Shown: positions 8,480 to 16,616, counted from the first letter of the stretch. The stretch is DNA of 34,918 nucleotides from Balneolaceae bacterium (GCA_020832415.1 JAFIES010000113.1:1-34918); one strand, 5' to 3'. Translations and numbers: made by a program. The notes: a model not told the origin generated them from the letters alone.

Positions 8480-8800
8480 TTAAAATGGGAGAAGTATAAG
8501 AATTCCAATAAGAAGCATGGATCCAATAGATAAAAACACTCCTCTATCACTGGTTTCTGTCTCTTCTTTATTCTCCGAAACTTCACTATCCGCTTCCATG
8601 TTTTCAGTCGGTTTCAAATCAGAATTAACCAATTCCAAAGTGTCATCTAACCGGATCAACAAGGATTGAGATTCTTCTGCTTCGTTAGAAATTGAAGTTG
8701 TGGCAGAAGTTTCATTTGCCACATTAAATGTTGCAGATTTGATTGGTACAACAGCCAATAGAATTAATACTGTTATTGCACCAATTAGTAACTTCTCCAT
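8480..8800 (-). CDS. small membrane protein with two hydrophobic ends
   Basis: A 106-residue protein. The N-terminus (1-22) is a signal peptide or membrane helix; the middle (25-85) is acidic and rich in Ser, Thr and Glu; the C-terminus GVFLSIGSMLLIGILILLPF is a second membrane helix. This layout, with a GVxLSxG lead-in to the last helix, is known from uncharacterised Bacteroidota stress proteins. An operator-like palindrome lies about 107-126 bp upstream (8907-8926). It probably forms a transcription unit with the lipoprotein gene. Confidence 0.65.
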   Translation of the reverse strand: MEKLLIGAITVLILLAVVPIKSATFNVANETSATTSISNEAEESQSLLIRLDDTLELVNSDLKPTENMEADSEVSENKEETETSDRGVFLSIGSMLLIGILILLPF

Positions 8801-8906
8801 TGTATTGTAATTATCACCTGCAGCTTGCAGGGCAGTTATGAAACTATTTTCACAACTGAAATATGTTGGTATTCAACGGTAATTACGTTATAGAGGGTGG
8901 TTAAAG

Positions 8907-8926
8907 AATTGTATATATCACAGATT
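8907..8926 (-). promoter_or_regulatory. operator-like palindrome, site 1
   Basis: On the minus strand AATC-TGTGA-TATATA-CAATT. It overlaps the stop codon of the upstream AraC gene and lies upstream of the small membrane protein gene. The left half matches the recurrent motif perfectly; the right half is weaker. Confidence 0.4.
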
Positions 8927-9478
8927 CTCGAGGTTCTTTTCTCGTTTCCTTTTCAGCTCTTTAAAATAGGTAGGGGTGAGGCCGGTAACTTTTTTGAACT
9001 GGTTAGAAAGGTGGGCAACACTGCTGTAGTCTAACTTCCAGGCAATTTCGGTAAGGGTAAGTTCATCATACAGTAACAGCTCTTTTACCCGCTCAATTTT
9101 ATGCATGATGATATATTGCTGAATGGTTACACCCTTCACTTCAGAGAAGGTATTGGAGAGGTAGGTGTAATCGTAACCAAGCTTTTCACTGATGAAATCA
9201 GAATCATTCACTTTGGGTAACTCTTCGGTGAAGTGAACCATCTCAATAATAACGTTTTTAATTTTTTCAACCAGGATGTTTCTTTTATCATCAAGCAGCT
9301 CTAACCCACCTTTTTCAAGGTTACTTGCAAAGGCTTCAATCTGCTCATCTGAAATATCATCCTGCACCTCAACCATGCCAAGTTCAACAGAATCGGAATT
9401 TAGCCCGAGCTTTTGCAGCTCATCCTTTACGAACATCTTGCATCGCAGGCTAACCATATATTTAATATATAATTTCAT
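8918..9478 (-). CDS. AraC-type regulator with N-terminal ferredoxin-like domain, paralogue 1
   Basis: A 186-residue regulator. Residues about 95-180 form the AraC double helix-turn-helix (TYLSNTFSEVKGVTIQQYI, then LTLTEIAWKLDYSSVAHLSNQFKKVTGLTPTYFK). The N-terminal 70 residues (LYIKYMVSLRCKMFVKDEL...VELGMVEV...LEKGGLELLDDKR) have the length and beta-alpha-beta-beta-alpha-beta pattern of a heavy-metal-associated-like ferredoxin fold, but only one Cys (in SLRC) instead of CxxC. It is collinear with the regulator at 10634-11287. The ligand is unknown. It sits inside the stress cluster and an operator-like palindrome lies about 150 bp upstream, so autoregulation or cluster control is plausible. 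Confidence 0.88.
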   Translation of the reverse strand: MKLYIKYMVSLRCKMFVKDELQKLGLNSDSVELGMVEVQDDISDEQIEAFASNLEKGGLELLDDKRNILVEKIKNVIIEMVHFTEELPKVNDSDFISEKLGYDYTYLSNTFSEVKGVTIQQYIIMHKIERVKELLLYDELTLTEIAWKLDYSSVAHLSNQFKKVTGLTPTYFKELKRKREKNLENL

Positions 9479-9622
9479 TGTGCCTTTTTTTATCTAGTCA
9501 GTACAGTAGTAAACTGGCTGAGTATTAAATCGCAAGAATTTCTATACAGAACTCTATATAGCAAATAATGCAACAGTATCCATCTTTTTTGGCTGATTAT
9601 CTTTTACATACATATTCGTATA

Positions 9623-9638
9623 TGTTATATAATTCACA
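9623..9638. promoter_or_regulatory. operator-like palindrome, site 2
   Basis: TGTTA-TATAAT-TCACA, one of the best matches to the recurrent motif. It is about 150 bp upstream of AraC gene 1. Confidence 0.5.
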
Positions 9639-9695
9639 GGTTTGCATCATTTATTTGATATAATGTAGTTTTCACTTCAAGAAGATTTTATCAGA

Positions 9696-9766
9696 CAAAA
9701 AAGACACTCCCCAACAAGTTATGAACTGGTTATTGATCCCAGCTCAATTCCTGCCGAAAAGTGCCT
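9696..9766 (-). terminator. probable terminator of the lipoprotein gene at 9810
   Basis: On the minus strand AGGCACT (9760-9766) pairs with AGTGTCT (9702-9708, one G-U pair) around a long loop that can fold further, and a run of six T follows. The long loop makes it less certain than the other terminators. Confidence 0.45.
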
Positions 9767-9809
9767 GTTTTACTCTTGATTATTTATTGCGGGCTTTCTC
9801 GCCTCTCTT

Positions 9810-10466
9810 TTAATTCATTGAAATACCGGTTTGGGTCATTTCTGCCCTGGCATCTTCTATAGCTGCTTGAAGATTTTCCATTTCATTTTTCAGATGATTG
9901 CCGTTACGAACGGTTTTGTCTGACAGTGATGCAATAGAAGTGATTCCTTTTGTAGTTAAATCGTTTGAAACGTAGGTTTCTATTTCGGTTACATCAGAAA
10001 CATAGATTTTGAAAGCTTCTTTTACACCTCTGTTGTTTTCACCGATTCTGTCGTAGATCTCTCCAAGTGCTTCACGGCGCTCATCACTGTTTCTCTGCAA
10101 TTCAGGATTATCATACCGGTTTTTATCTTTGTCCCAGGCTTCGAAATACGCCTTGCCGCTTTTTGTCATTTGATCGGCATGCTTTGAAAAATCTTTCTCC
10201 ATCTTCTCAATTTTTGAAACATTATCAGAGAAAACATCAAACGCTCTCTTAGCATCAGACTGGCCGGGTTTGGTTAGTTCAGCCAGTGAGGCGTTGATGG
10301 CATCAAGCTGAACTACAATTAGTTTGATGTCATTATCTACGTTTTGCATATCCGTTTGAACCTCTTCGGATCGCTGCATCCCGGTGGTGGAGCATGCTGC
10401 AGCAGTGAATGTTACTGCCAGCAGCAGAATGGCAATTGCATTGCCCGGTTTATAATTTGGTTTCAT
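9810..10466 (-). CDS. DUF2959-like lipoprotein
   Basis: A 218-residue protein with a signal peptide and a probable lipobox ending in Cys25 (TAAAC). The mature part is helical, with long amphipathic runs (VDNDIKLIVVQLDAINASL, then KRAFDVFSDNVSKIEKMEKDF), and resembles the DUF2959 group of periplasmic helical proteins. No catalytic motif is visible. A perfect hairpin TCCGCA-CAC-TGCGGA (10483-10497) sits 17 bp before the start, and two copies of TCARTACTACAG lie further upstream, so the gene looks individually regulated. It is transcribed in the same direction as the AraC genes on both sides. Confidence 0.7.
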   Translation of the reverse strand: MKPNYKPGNAIAILLLAVTFTAAACSTTGMQRSEEVQTDMQNVDNDIKLIVVQLDAINASLAELTKPGQSDAKRAFDVFSDNVSKIEKMEKDFSKHADQMTKSGKAYFEAWDKDKNRYDNPELQRNSDERREALGEIYDRIGENNRGVKEAFKIYVSDVTEIETYVSNDLTTKGITSIASLSDKTVRNGNHLKNEMENLQAAIEDARAEMTQTGISMN

Positions 10467-10482
10467 GTAAGTGTCCGTATTT

Positions 10483-10614
10483 TCCGCACACTGCGGATAG
10501 TCGTGAAGTTATTATCACTTTTAAATATCAGTACTACAGATGCATGGATTGTTATATCAAGACGGCCGATGTTTACACATTTTCCACCTGATTCAATTAT
10601 TCAATACTACAGAC
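10483..10614 (-). promoter_or_regulatory. leader hairpin and paired motif upstream of the DUF2959-like gene
   Basis: The plus strand shows a perfect 6-bp stem TCCGCA-CAC-TGCGGA at 10483-10497 and two related 12-mers, TCAGTACTACAG (10528-10539) and TCAATACTACAG (10601-10612). Their spacing of 73 bp is close to seven helical turns. A related TCAGTACAGTAG lies at 9498-9509 before AraC gene 1. Confidence 0.35.
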
Positions 10615-10633
10615 TTGATTCCCCGGAAATTTG

Positions 10634-11287
10634 TCAAACATGCTTTTTTGAAGTTTGCCTGGAAGCATAGCTCGATCGTTTTGAGGCAATCTTCATTCGC
10701 TCTTCTTTTAATTTTATAAAATAGTCAGGATTAAGCCCGGTGCACTTCCTGAACTGAGCAACCAGATAGTTTTCATTTTTATAATTTAGATTGCGGGCTA
10801 TTTCCGAAAGGGGTATATCATCGTAAAGCAGAAGTTCTTTAATCCGTTCTACCTTTTGTAAGATGATAAATTGAATTACAGAGACCCCAACAACCTCCGC
10901 AAAGATCTTTAAAAAAGGTTTATCTGCTTCAAAAACGTTATCGGTTATTATCTCTGTATAGGTAAGCTTTGGTAAAACATCGAAACTGTGTACTACATCG
11001 ATGATGGTAGTAATGAGCCGATCTATCAGTTTACTTTCATGGACATTGAGCAAATCCAATCCGGATTTTTGCAAATTTCTTTTAAGTGCAGATAATTGCT
11101 TTTCTGTAACATCATCAAAAAACTCTATAGCACCATGCGGTAAAATGGAATGATCAATTTTTAGCTTTTTAAGTTCTTCTTTTACTATTTCATTACATCG
11201 CAGACTAACCTTGTATCTTACATAGAGTTTTGTTTTTAGATGCTTTCTTCCAAGATTGTGTTTAATAACGGATTCAGGACCAATCAT
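10634..11287 (-). CDS. AraC-type regulator with N-terminal ferredoxin-like domain, paralogue 2
   Basis: A 217-residue regulator collinear with the protein at 8918-9478: the N-terminal domain (TKLYVRYKVSLRCNEIVKEEL...LQKSGLDLLN), a linker, and the AraC double helix-turn-helix (FLKIFAEVVGVSVIQFI, then IPLSEIARNLNYKNENYLVAQFRKCTGLNPDYF). It has about 17 extra residues at the N-terminus and a basic 20-residue tail that the paralogue lacks. A later start at the Met-less KTKLYVRY region cannot be excluded. The pair probably arose by duplication and diverged in DNA or ligand recognition. A 15-bp palindrome at 11313-11327 lies just upstream. Confidence 0.85.
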   Translation of the reverse strand: MIGPESVIKHNLGRKHLKTKLYVRYKVSLRCNEIVKEELKKLKIDHSILPHGAIEFFDDVTEKQLSALKRNLQKSGLDLLNVHESKLIDRLITTIIDVVHSFDVLPKLTYTEIITDNVFEADKPFLKIFAEVVGVSVIQFIILQKVERIKELLLYDDIPLSEIARNLNYKNENYLVAQFRKCTGLNPDYFIKLKEERMKIASKRSSYASRQTSKKHV

Positions 11288-11568
11288 TTTTGGTAAAGTT
11301 ATTTATGAATTATGCAGTATTACTGCAATTAATTAGCTTATAATGCCGGATCTTTATTTTCGGTAAGTGATAAATCCAAAGACAACCAGAACCTTAACGT
11401 ATTCGATATTGATATAGAGGCAACCAATTTATCAAGTATCAACAATTTCATATTTTGGAGAAGCTATGCAAATGAAGTTGTTCTATTTAAGGTCTGATTT
11501 GTTATAAAATTTCAATTATTTAAGTTTATGAAACCCTGAGATTTTTGTGTTACAGTATAATTGCACTT

Positions 11569-11588
11569 TGTTACATATGTTACAGATT
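11569..11588. promoter_or_regulatory. operator-like palindrome, site 3
   Basis: TGTTA-CATATG-TTACA followed by GATT. It lies about 170 bp upstream of the desaturase start. Confidence 0.5.
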
Positions 11589-11659
11589 TGTATATACTGA
11601 TTCGTTCAGTGTAGCGATGGAATTGAACTGGAAAATCTGAATGCAAGTAGGAGAAAAAG

Positions 11660-11679
11660 TGTGATTTATGTAACAGATC
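11660..11679. promoter_or_regulatory. operator-like palindrome, site 4
   Basis: TGTGA-TTTATG-TAACA followed by GATC. It lies about 80 bp upstream of the desaturase start and is close to the CRP-type consensus. Confidence 0.5.
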
Positions 11680-11754
11680 ACAAAATAACTGTAAATATCT
11701 TCAGGCAGTTTTTTTTAAGTTAAGTGTGTATGCAAATAAAAGAAGCAGGATCAG

Positions 11755-12864
11755 ATGGCAATTGTTGAAAAAGTAACATTCAATAACCGGAACAGCCGCG
11801 AGTTTGGAAAAACCGTGAAAGAACGGGTAGATCAATATTTTGAAGAGAAGGGAATATCCAGGCATGCCAATTTTCAGATGGTTTTTAAGACGGTGATGTT
11901 GCTGGGCCTTTACTTTGGTTCTTACGCACTGATTATTTCCGGACAGCTATCGCTCGGAGCGATGTGGTTTTTAACGTTTCTGATGGGAATAGGCATGGCC
12001 GGAATTGGTTTTTCTGTTTCTCATGATGCCCTTCATGGTGCCTACTCTTCAAACAGCAAGGTGAATCGTGCTTTGGGTTTCACGTTTGATCTGCTTGGTG
12101 CCAACGGCTACATCTGGAAAATCACCCATAACATTATCCATCACACCTACACCAACATCCACGGGCATGATGAAGATCTTGAAGTTGCAGGTTTTATCCG
12201 GCTCTCTCCTCATTCAGAATACAAAATGATCCATCGGATTCAGCATATCCTGGCCTTTTTTGCGTACAGCCTGGCCACATTTTTCTGGGTGTTTATTAAA
12301 GATTACAAGAACTTTTTAAAGCCAAACATAGGTCCTTACAACAACAAGAATCACCCGATAAGCGAATGGATTATTCTGTTTGTTACCAAAGGTATTTACT
12401 ACACCTATATGCTTGTATTGCCTATGCTGCTGCTTGAAATTACCTGGGTTCATCTTCTGATCGGTTTTACTACACTTCATATAACTGCCGGACTGATCCT
12501 TGGTATCATTTTCCAGCTTGCCCACGTGGTAGAAGAGACCGATCATCCAACCCCGGACGAACAAAACATGATTGATGAACACTGGATGATCCACGAAATG
12601 GTGACAACCAATAACTTTGCACGGGATAATAAAGCCCTGTGCTGGTTTGTTGGCGGTTTAAACTTTCAGATTGAGCATCACCTGTTTCCCAAAGTGTGCA
12701 GTATCCACTATCCGGCCATTAGCCCCATTGTAGAACAAACTGCCAGGGAATTTAATATCCCCTACAACCACCACGATACATTTTTTGAAGCGGTGGCATC
12801 TCACTACCGAACTCTCAAAAAATTCGGTGATCCGGAATTTACTTACTCAGAAGCACGGGCTTGA
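11755..12864 (+). CDS. membrane fatty-acid desaturase
   Basis: A 369-residue acyl-lipid or acyl-CoA desaturase. All three histidine boxes of the di-iron centre are present: HDALH at 90-94, HNIIHH at 125-130 and QIEHH at 305-309. Hydrophobic segments at about 45-90, 165-182 and 205-258 give the usual four-helix membrane topology with the boxes on the cytoplasmic side. The enzyme introduces a double bond into a fatty-acyl chain and so raises membrane fluidity. The QIEHH form is typical of front-end type desaturases, but the regiochemistry cannot be read. Two operator-like palindromes and the neighbouring AraC gene suggest control by cold or envelope stress. Confidence 0.93.
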   Translation: MAIVEKVTFNNRNSREFGKTVKERVDQYFEEKGISRHANFQMVFKTVMLLGLYFGSYALIISGQLSLGAMWFLTFLMGIGMAGIGFSVSHDALHGAYSSNSKVNRALGFTFDLLGANGYIWKITHNIIHHTYTNIHGHDEDLEVAGFIRLSPHSEYKMIHRIQHILAFFAYSLATFFWVFIKDYKNFLKPNIGPYNNKNHPISEWIILFVTKGIYYTYMLVLPMLLLEITWVHLLIGFTTLHITAGLILGIIFQLAHVVEETDHPTPDEQNMIDEHWMIHEMVTTNNFARDNKALCWFVGGLNFQIEHHLFPKVCSIHYPAISPIVEQTAREFNIPYNHHDTFFEAVASHYRTLKKFGDPEFTYSEARA

Positions 12865-12895
12865 TGCCTGCATAAAAAACCGGCATCAATCAGTT
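12862..12895 (+). terminator. possible terminator of the desaturase gene
   Basis: TGATGCC pairs perfectly with GGCATCA (12882-12888) around a 13-base loop, starting within the stop codon. The following T-tract is poor (CAGTTTT). Confidence 0.45.
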
Positions 12896-12920
12896 TTGGA
12901 GTTCATCTGTTAGTGGGGCA

Positions 12921-13049
12921 TCAAAATGCGTTCAGGTATTCCTGGAATACTACGTTCTGATCGGGCATATTTTCAGTATGTAAGACCTCCTGAACGGTTT
13001 TATACTTTCTCACTAAATAGATTACCAGAAGTGTAAATCCCCAAATCAT
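12921..13049 (-). CDS. small single-helix membrane protein, coupled to the upstream gene
   Basis: A 42-residue frame, MIWGFTLLVIYLVRKYKTV to VFQEYLNAF, with one hydrophobic helix and a charged tail. Its ATG overlaps the stop of the preceding two-helix protein gene by four bases (ATGA), which is the main support. No family is recognised. The alternative is a chance frame in a spacer. Confidence 0.4.
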   Translation of the reverse strand: MIWGFTLLVIYLVRKYKTVQEVLHTENMPDQNVVFQEYLNAF

Positions 13050-13258
13050 TTCTCTTTTCCACCCATAATAAAGAGGATTCCACCCACTGTCATCACGGCT
13101 ATTCCAATCATGGGCGACCAGCTTGCCCTGTTTGTTCTGTCGGCACTGATTTCCAAATCTCCGATTTCAACAATCTTCTCTTTTGTAACATAATTGAATC
13201 CGGTGAAGAGGCTGAGTAATAACCCAAACGCCAGAATAATAAGGCCGGCTTTTTTCAT
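13046..13258 (-). CDS. small two-helix membrane protein
   Basis: A 70-residue protein with membrane segments at about 4-22 and 49-66 separated by a charged loop (TKEKIVEIGDLEISADRTNRASWSP). Proteins with this loop pattern are frequent in Bacteroidota stress clusters but have no known activity. It shares its upstream region, which contains three operator-like sites, with the divergent small membrane protein gene at 13607. Confidence 0.72.
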   Translation of the reverse strand: MKKAGLIILAFGLLLSLFTGFNYVTKEKIVEIGDLEISADRTNRASWSPMIGIAVMTVGGILFIMGGKEK

Positions 13259-13364
13259 AACAATATTGATTCAATCCGCAATCAGCGGGGTGATTGTGAA
13301 GATATTTCCACAAATGTAATGTGTACGTATAATGCCGGGTATCTGTTATATGGGTTTATGAATT

Positions 13365-13380
13365 CATTGCATATATCACA
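13365..13380 (-). promoter_or_regulatory. operator-like palindrome, site 5
   Basis: Minus strand TGTGA-TATATG-CAATG. It lies about 107 bp upstream of the leftward two-helix protein gene. Confidence 0.45.
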
Positions 13381-13483
13381 GGTTTTGTGCCATAAAGCTC
13401 GGTTTTATTTCACTATTGCCTTACAGGCAGTAATTGGCACTGATCTTCGAACAGGCTTTTTGATTGGTAATTGGTTCGTTCAA

Positions 13484-13503
13484 AATCTGTGATATATGTA
13501 ACC
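13484..13503 (+). promoter_or_regulatory. operator-like palindrome, site 6
   Basis: AATC-TGTGA-TATATG-TAACC. It lies about 104 bp upstream of the rightward small membrane protein gene. The 11-base run TGTGATATATG is shared exactly with site 5 on the opposite strand. Confidence 0.5.
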
Positions 13504-13606
13504 TATAGCAATTTATGTATACCGCTTTTTTTGATGAAAATGATCACATTTCTGATGTGTGGATCATCCACATTTGTACATCAATGCATGAACAATCAGG
13601 TAAAAA

Positions 13607-13804
13607 ATGAACCAAACAATAGGTGGTATCTTAAGCATAGCCGGATTGATAGGAATTATTTTCTTTGGCTATCAATACATGGCCGACACAGAATCTTTTT
13701 CACTATTTGGAGCTGATATTGCGGTGAGTACGGGTGATGTTGTCCCGATCGTGATTTCATTAATCGTTCTTGTGATAGGTTTATTTCTTTATCGAACAAA
13801 GTGA
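13607..13804 (+). CDS. small two-helix membrane protein
   Basis: A 65-residue protein with hydrophobic segments at about 4-22 and 44-61 and a short extracytoplasmic loop (YMADTESFSLFGADIAVSTGD). The layout parallels the divergent protein at 13046-13258. It resembles DUF3185-like proteins, but the match is by topology only. It lies 21 bp upstream of the M48 protease gene, so it probably heads an operon with it. Confidence 0.7.
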   Translation: MNQTIGGILSIAGLIGIIFFGYQYMADTESFSLFGADIAVSTGDVVPIVISLIVLVIGLFLYRTK

Positions 13805-13825
13805 AAACCGTATAGGGAGTAAACG

Positions 13826-15325
13826 ATGATGAAATCGATGAATAAATACGTAATTCTGGCCCTTTCGATGGGGTTGTTGGTTTCTGCCTGCAGTGTGCAG
13901 CGAAGCGCCATAACCGGAGACAAGCGGGCATACGGCTATAGCTGGGAACAGGAGAAACAGATTGGAGCAGATGCTGATAAGGAGATACAACAGCATTTTG
14001 GAGTGTATGAAAATGATGCACTTCAACAGTATGTTGATAATATTGGACAGGAGATGCTTGCCGTGAGCCATATGCAGAGAGAGGATACCCCTGCTATTTA
14101 TAAAGATACGCAGTTTTATTTTCGCCTTTTAGACAGCCCGGTTGTAAATGCATTTGCTCTGCCCGGCGGCTATATCTATGTAACCAGAGGGTTGCTGGCA
14201 CATCTTGACAATGAAGCACAGCTCGCCGTGGTACTGGGGCATGAAATTGGCCATGTGGCCGCGCGCCACGCTTCTCAGCGGGCATTTATACAACAAATGA
14301 GCCAGATCGCCCTGATTGGGGGAGCCATTGCAGGCCAACACTTTCTGGGCCTTCCCGGGGGGGATTTGATTGGTATTGGTGGTATGGCGGCTCAAATGAT
14401 GTTTTTAAGTTACAGCAGAGAAGATGAGCGTGAATCGGATCGGCTGGGAGTAGAATATGCAGCTATGCAGCGTTATAGATCTGCTGAGGGCGCACAATTT
14501 TTCGTTTCGCTTGAACGTATGTCTGCCCAATCGGGGCAAAGTATCCCTAACTGGCAATCAACACACCCCGATCCGGCTGAAAGGGCAACATCCATCCCCG
14601 AACTTGCAGAAGAGTGGAGAGCCAAAGGGTATGAACAGACAATTGTGAATACCGACAAGTACATGGGTATGCTCAATAACATGATCTATGGAGATAATCC
14701 CCGGGAAGGATTTACCCGAAACAATACATTCTATCATCCCGAAATGAAATTTCAATTCTCCTATCCTCAGGGATGGCAGGTGATCAATCAGCGATCGCTC
14801 GTAGCTGTAGTAAACAGCGATCAGAATGCGGTTTCGATTATGACACTGGATAACGAATCGGCAGGAGCAGAGGCTTCGGTTAATCAGTTCCTAAACCAGG
14901 ATGGAATTACAACCACGGGGAGGTCAGATGCATCAAGCAGAGGTCTTCGGGCTTTCCAGGCGGAAGCAACCGGGCAAACTCAGGACGGTGTAGATCTTAA
15001 GTTTTATCTCTATTCGATAGAGTACGATGGGATGATCTATCGGTTTATAAACTACACCACACTTGAAAATTTCGGAACCTACGGTCCCCGTTTCAGAGAG
15101 ACAACCGGTGATTTCAGAGAGCTTACAGATTCAAGTATCTTAAACATTCAGCCAACACGGCTTCAAGCTGTTAAAACGACTCGTGCGGGAACGTTTCGCT
15201 CTTTTCTACCCGCCAATCTTGAGAGCCTTACCATAACTGTTTCGGCTGAAGAGCTTGCTATTATGAACCAGGTAGGTTTAGATGAACGCATCGAGAGCGG
15301 CACGTGGATCAAGATCCCGAGATAG
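13826..15325 (+). CDS. M48-family metalloprotease lipoprotein
   Basis: A 499-residue periplasmic zinc protease. The lipobox ends in Cys22 (VSAC). The peptidase domain spans about 40-270 with the zinc motif HEIGH at 139-143 and the third ligand Glu203 in ERESDRLG; SPVVNAFALPGGYIYVTRG before it is also typical. Residues about 310-420 form a separate beta-rich domain like those of stress-related lipoproteins, and the end (TRAGTFRSFL...ERIESGTWIKIPR) looks like a LysM-type or related binding module. The likely role is turnover of misassembled envelope proteins, as in BepA/LoiP. The ribosome site AGGGAG is clear. The AI-2E gene follows after 9 bp. Confidence 0.92.
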   Translation: MMKSMNKYVILALSMGLLVSACSVQRSAITGDKRAYGYSWEQEKQIGADADKEIQQHFGVYENDALQQYVDNIGQEMLAVSHMQREDTPAIYKDTQFYFRLLDSPVVNAFALPGGYIYVTRGLLAHLDNEAQLAVVLGHEIGHVAARHASQRAFIQQMSQIALIGGAIAGQHFLGLPGGDLIGIGGMAAQMMFLSYSREDERESDRLGVEYAAMQRYRSAEGAQFFVSLERMSAQSGQSIPNWQSTHPDPAERATSIPELAEEWRAKGYEQTIVNTDKYMGMLNNMIYGDNPREGFTRNNTFYHPEMKFQFSYPQGWQVINQRSLVAVVNSDQNAVSIMTLDNESAGAEASVNQFLNQDGITTTGRSDASSRGLRAFQAEATGQTQDGVDLKFYLYSIEYDGMIYRFINYTTLENFGTYGPRFRETTGDFRELTDSSILNIQPTRLQAVKTTRAGTFRSFLPANLESLTITVSAEELAIMNQVGLDERIESGTWIKIPR

Positions 15326-15334
15326 GGATCTGAG

Positions 15335-16471
15335 ATGCGAAACCAAACGTTTATTCCACCTGAAACATATCCATTCTGGCTGAAAGCACCCCTGATTCTG
15401 TTTGGGCTAAGTCTGCTGGTCGTTACTTTAAGTTTTGGGAAATTTATTGTGATGCCTCTTGCCTGTGCAGCCATCATCTCACTGTTACTGAACCCGGTGG
15501 TTGTACGATTTGAGATCTGGAAACTGGGGCGGGTCTTTAGCATCGTTCTTGTGCTTCTTTTAATTATGCTGATATTCTCCGGATTTTTCACCCTGATAGC
15601 AGTTCAGGTTGTAGAGTTTTTTGAGAAACTCCCCGAAATCACGGAGAAACTTAAAAAAACAATGGCTGAGGGAATTATCAGCATTGAAACATTCTCCGGC
15701 ATATCTAAGGAAAGCCAAACTGAGTATGCAAAAAATGCGATCGATAATTTATTCGATTCAGGTGGTGAATTTCTGAGCTCTCTGGCAGGAGCTACCACCG
15801 GTACCATTACTTTTATCGTTCTGCTGCCAATCTTCATCTTTTTTATGCTCTATTACAAGAAAATGTATGTAATCTTTCTTCAGAAAATGTTTGAAAAGAG
15901 CCAAAATTCTGAAATTGATAATGTTTTACTGAAGGTTCAAAATGTAACCCAGAATTACCTTGTTGGGCTGTTCACGGTTCTTGGAATCATGGCGATTTTG
16001 AACTCAATCGGGCTGTTGATTATTGGCCTTGATTATGCCATACCCTTTGCAATTTTTGCATCAATGCTGGCAATAATCCCATTTGTGGGGGCTATTTTAG
16101 GGGCCGTACCAGCTGTACTTTATGCATTTCTTATCCACGATTCACTTTGGCTTCCGCTTCTTGTTATTGCGGTTTTTTCTACGGTGCAACTAATCGAAAG
16201 CAGTTTGCTCACTCCAAGAATTGTTGGATCAAAAGTCTCCATCAATCCATTTGTGGCCATTATTGTGTTACTGCTGGGTGGAAAGATCTGGGGAATAGCA
16301 GGCATGATTCTCTTTATACCACTTATTGGAATCATGAGAGTTGGTTTTTCTCAGGTACATGAATTGAAACCCTTTGGGTACCTGTTAGGCAACATTATTG
16401 AATACGAAAAATATGAAGAGAGCAACAAAAAAGAACGTAAGGTAACTGAAAGTGCAAACTCAATAGATTAA
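15335..16471 (+). CDS. AI-2E family transporter (PerM-like)
   Basis: A 378-residue integral membrane protein with about eight hydrophobic segments: two pairs near 10-50 and 60-90, a hydrophilic part at 95-145, then helices up to 345. The segment GSKVSINPFVAIIVLLLGGKIWGIAGMILFIPL is the conserved family region (ends GSKVSINP and ILFIPL). Despite the name, members have varied or unknown substrates, including ion exchange and signal export. The gene starts 9 bp after the protease gene with an AGGGATC ribosome site and is probably cotranscribed with it. The C-terminal 30 residues are charged and cytoplasmic. Confidence 0.9.
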   Translation: MRNQTFIPPETYPFWLKAPLILFGLSLLVVTLSFGKFIVMPLACAAIISLLLNPVVVRFEIWKLGRVFSIVLVLLLIMLIFSGFFTLIAVQVVEFFEKLPEITEKLKKTMAEGIISIETFSGISKESQTEYAKNAIDNLFDSGGEFLSSLAGATTGTITFIVLLPIFIFFMLYYKKMYVIFLQKMFEKSQNSEIDNVLLKVQNVTQNYLVGLFTVLGIMAILNSIGLLIIGLDYAIPFAIFASMLAIIPFVGAILGAVPAVLYAFLIHDSLWLPLLVIAVFSTVQLIESSLLTPRIVGSKVSINPFVAIIVLLLGGKIWGIAGMILFIPLIGIMRVGFSQVHELKPFGYLLGNIIEYEKYEESNKKERKVTESANSID

Positions 16472-16616
16472 CTGTTTCGCACTCGTATCCAGAGCAGTTT
16501 GTGCCGGGCGTCCACAGATTCAAGAGATTACATGATGAAGTATGAATATTAATAAATGAAAGATCATTTGTAATAATAAGAATTTGTAAACATTAACTTT
16601 ACATGGTATCCATTTA

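Larger units (their letters stand above)
9479..9809. other. spacer between AraC gene 1 and the upstream lipoprotein gene
   Basis: AT-rich and without coding signal. It contains the leader of AraC gene 1, the operator-like palindrome at 9623-9638, and the terminator of the lipoprotein gene at 9696-9766. Confidence 0.6.
11288..11754. promoter_or_regulatory. divergent regulatory region of AraC gene 2 and the desaturase
   Basis: A 467-bp AT-rich gap between divergent genes. It holds a perfect TGCAGTA-T-TACTGCA palindrome (11313-11327) near the AraC start and two operator-like palindromes (11569-11584 and 11660-11675) before the desaturase. No coding signal is seen. Confidence 0.55.
13259..13606. 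promoter_or_regulatory. divergent regulatory region of two small membrane protein genes
   Basis: The gap has no coding signal. It carries operator-like palindromes at 13365-13380 and 13484-13503 and a half-site ATC-TGTTA at 13341-13348, making it the densest stretch of this motif in the window. Confidence 0.55.

Noticed and set aside
10344-10670. Rightward frames over the lipoprotein promoter
   Set aside because: They overlap the start of the DUF2959-like gene and the end of AraC gene 2 on the other strand.
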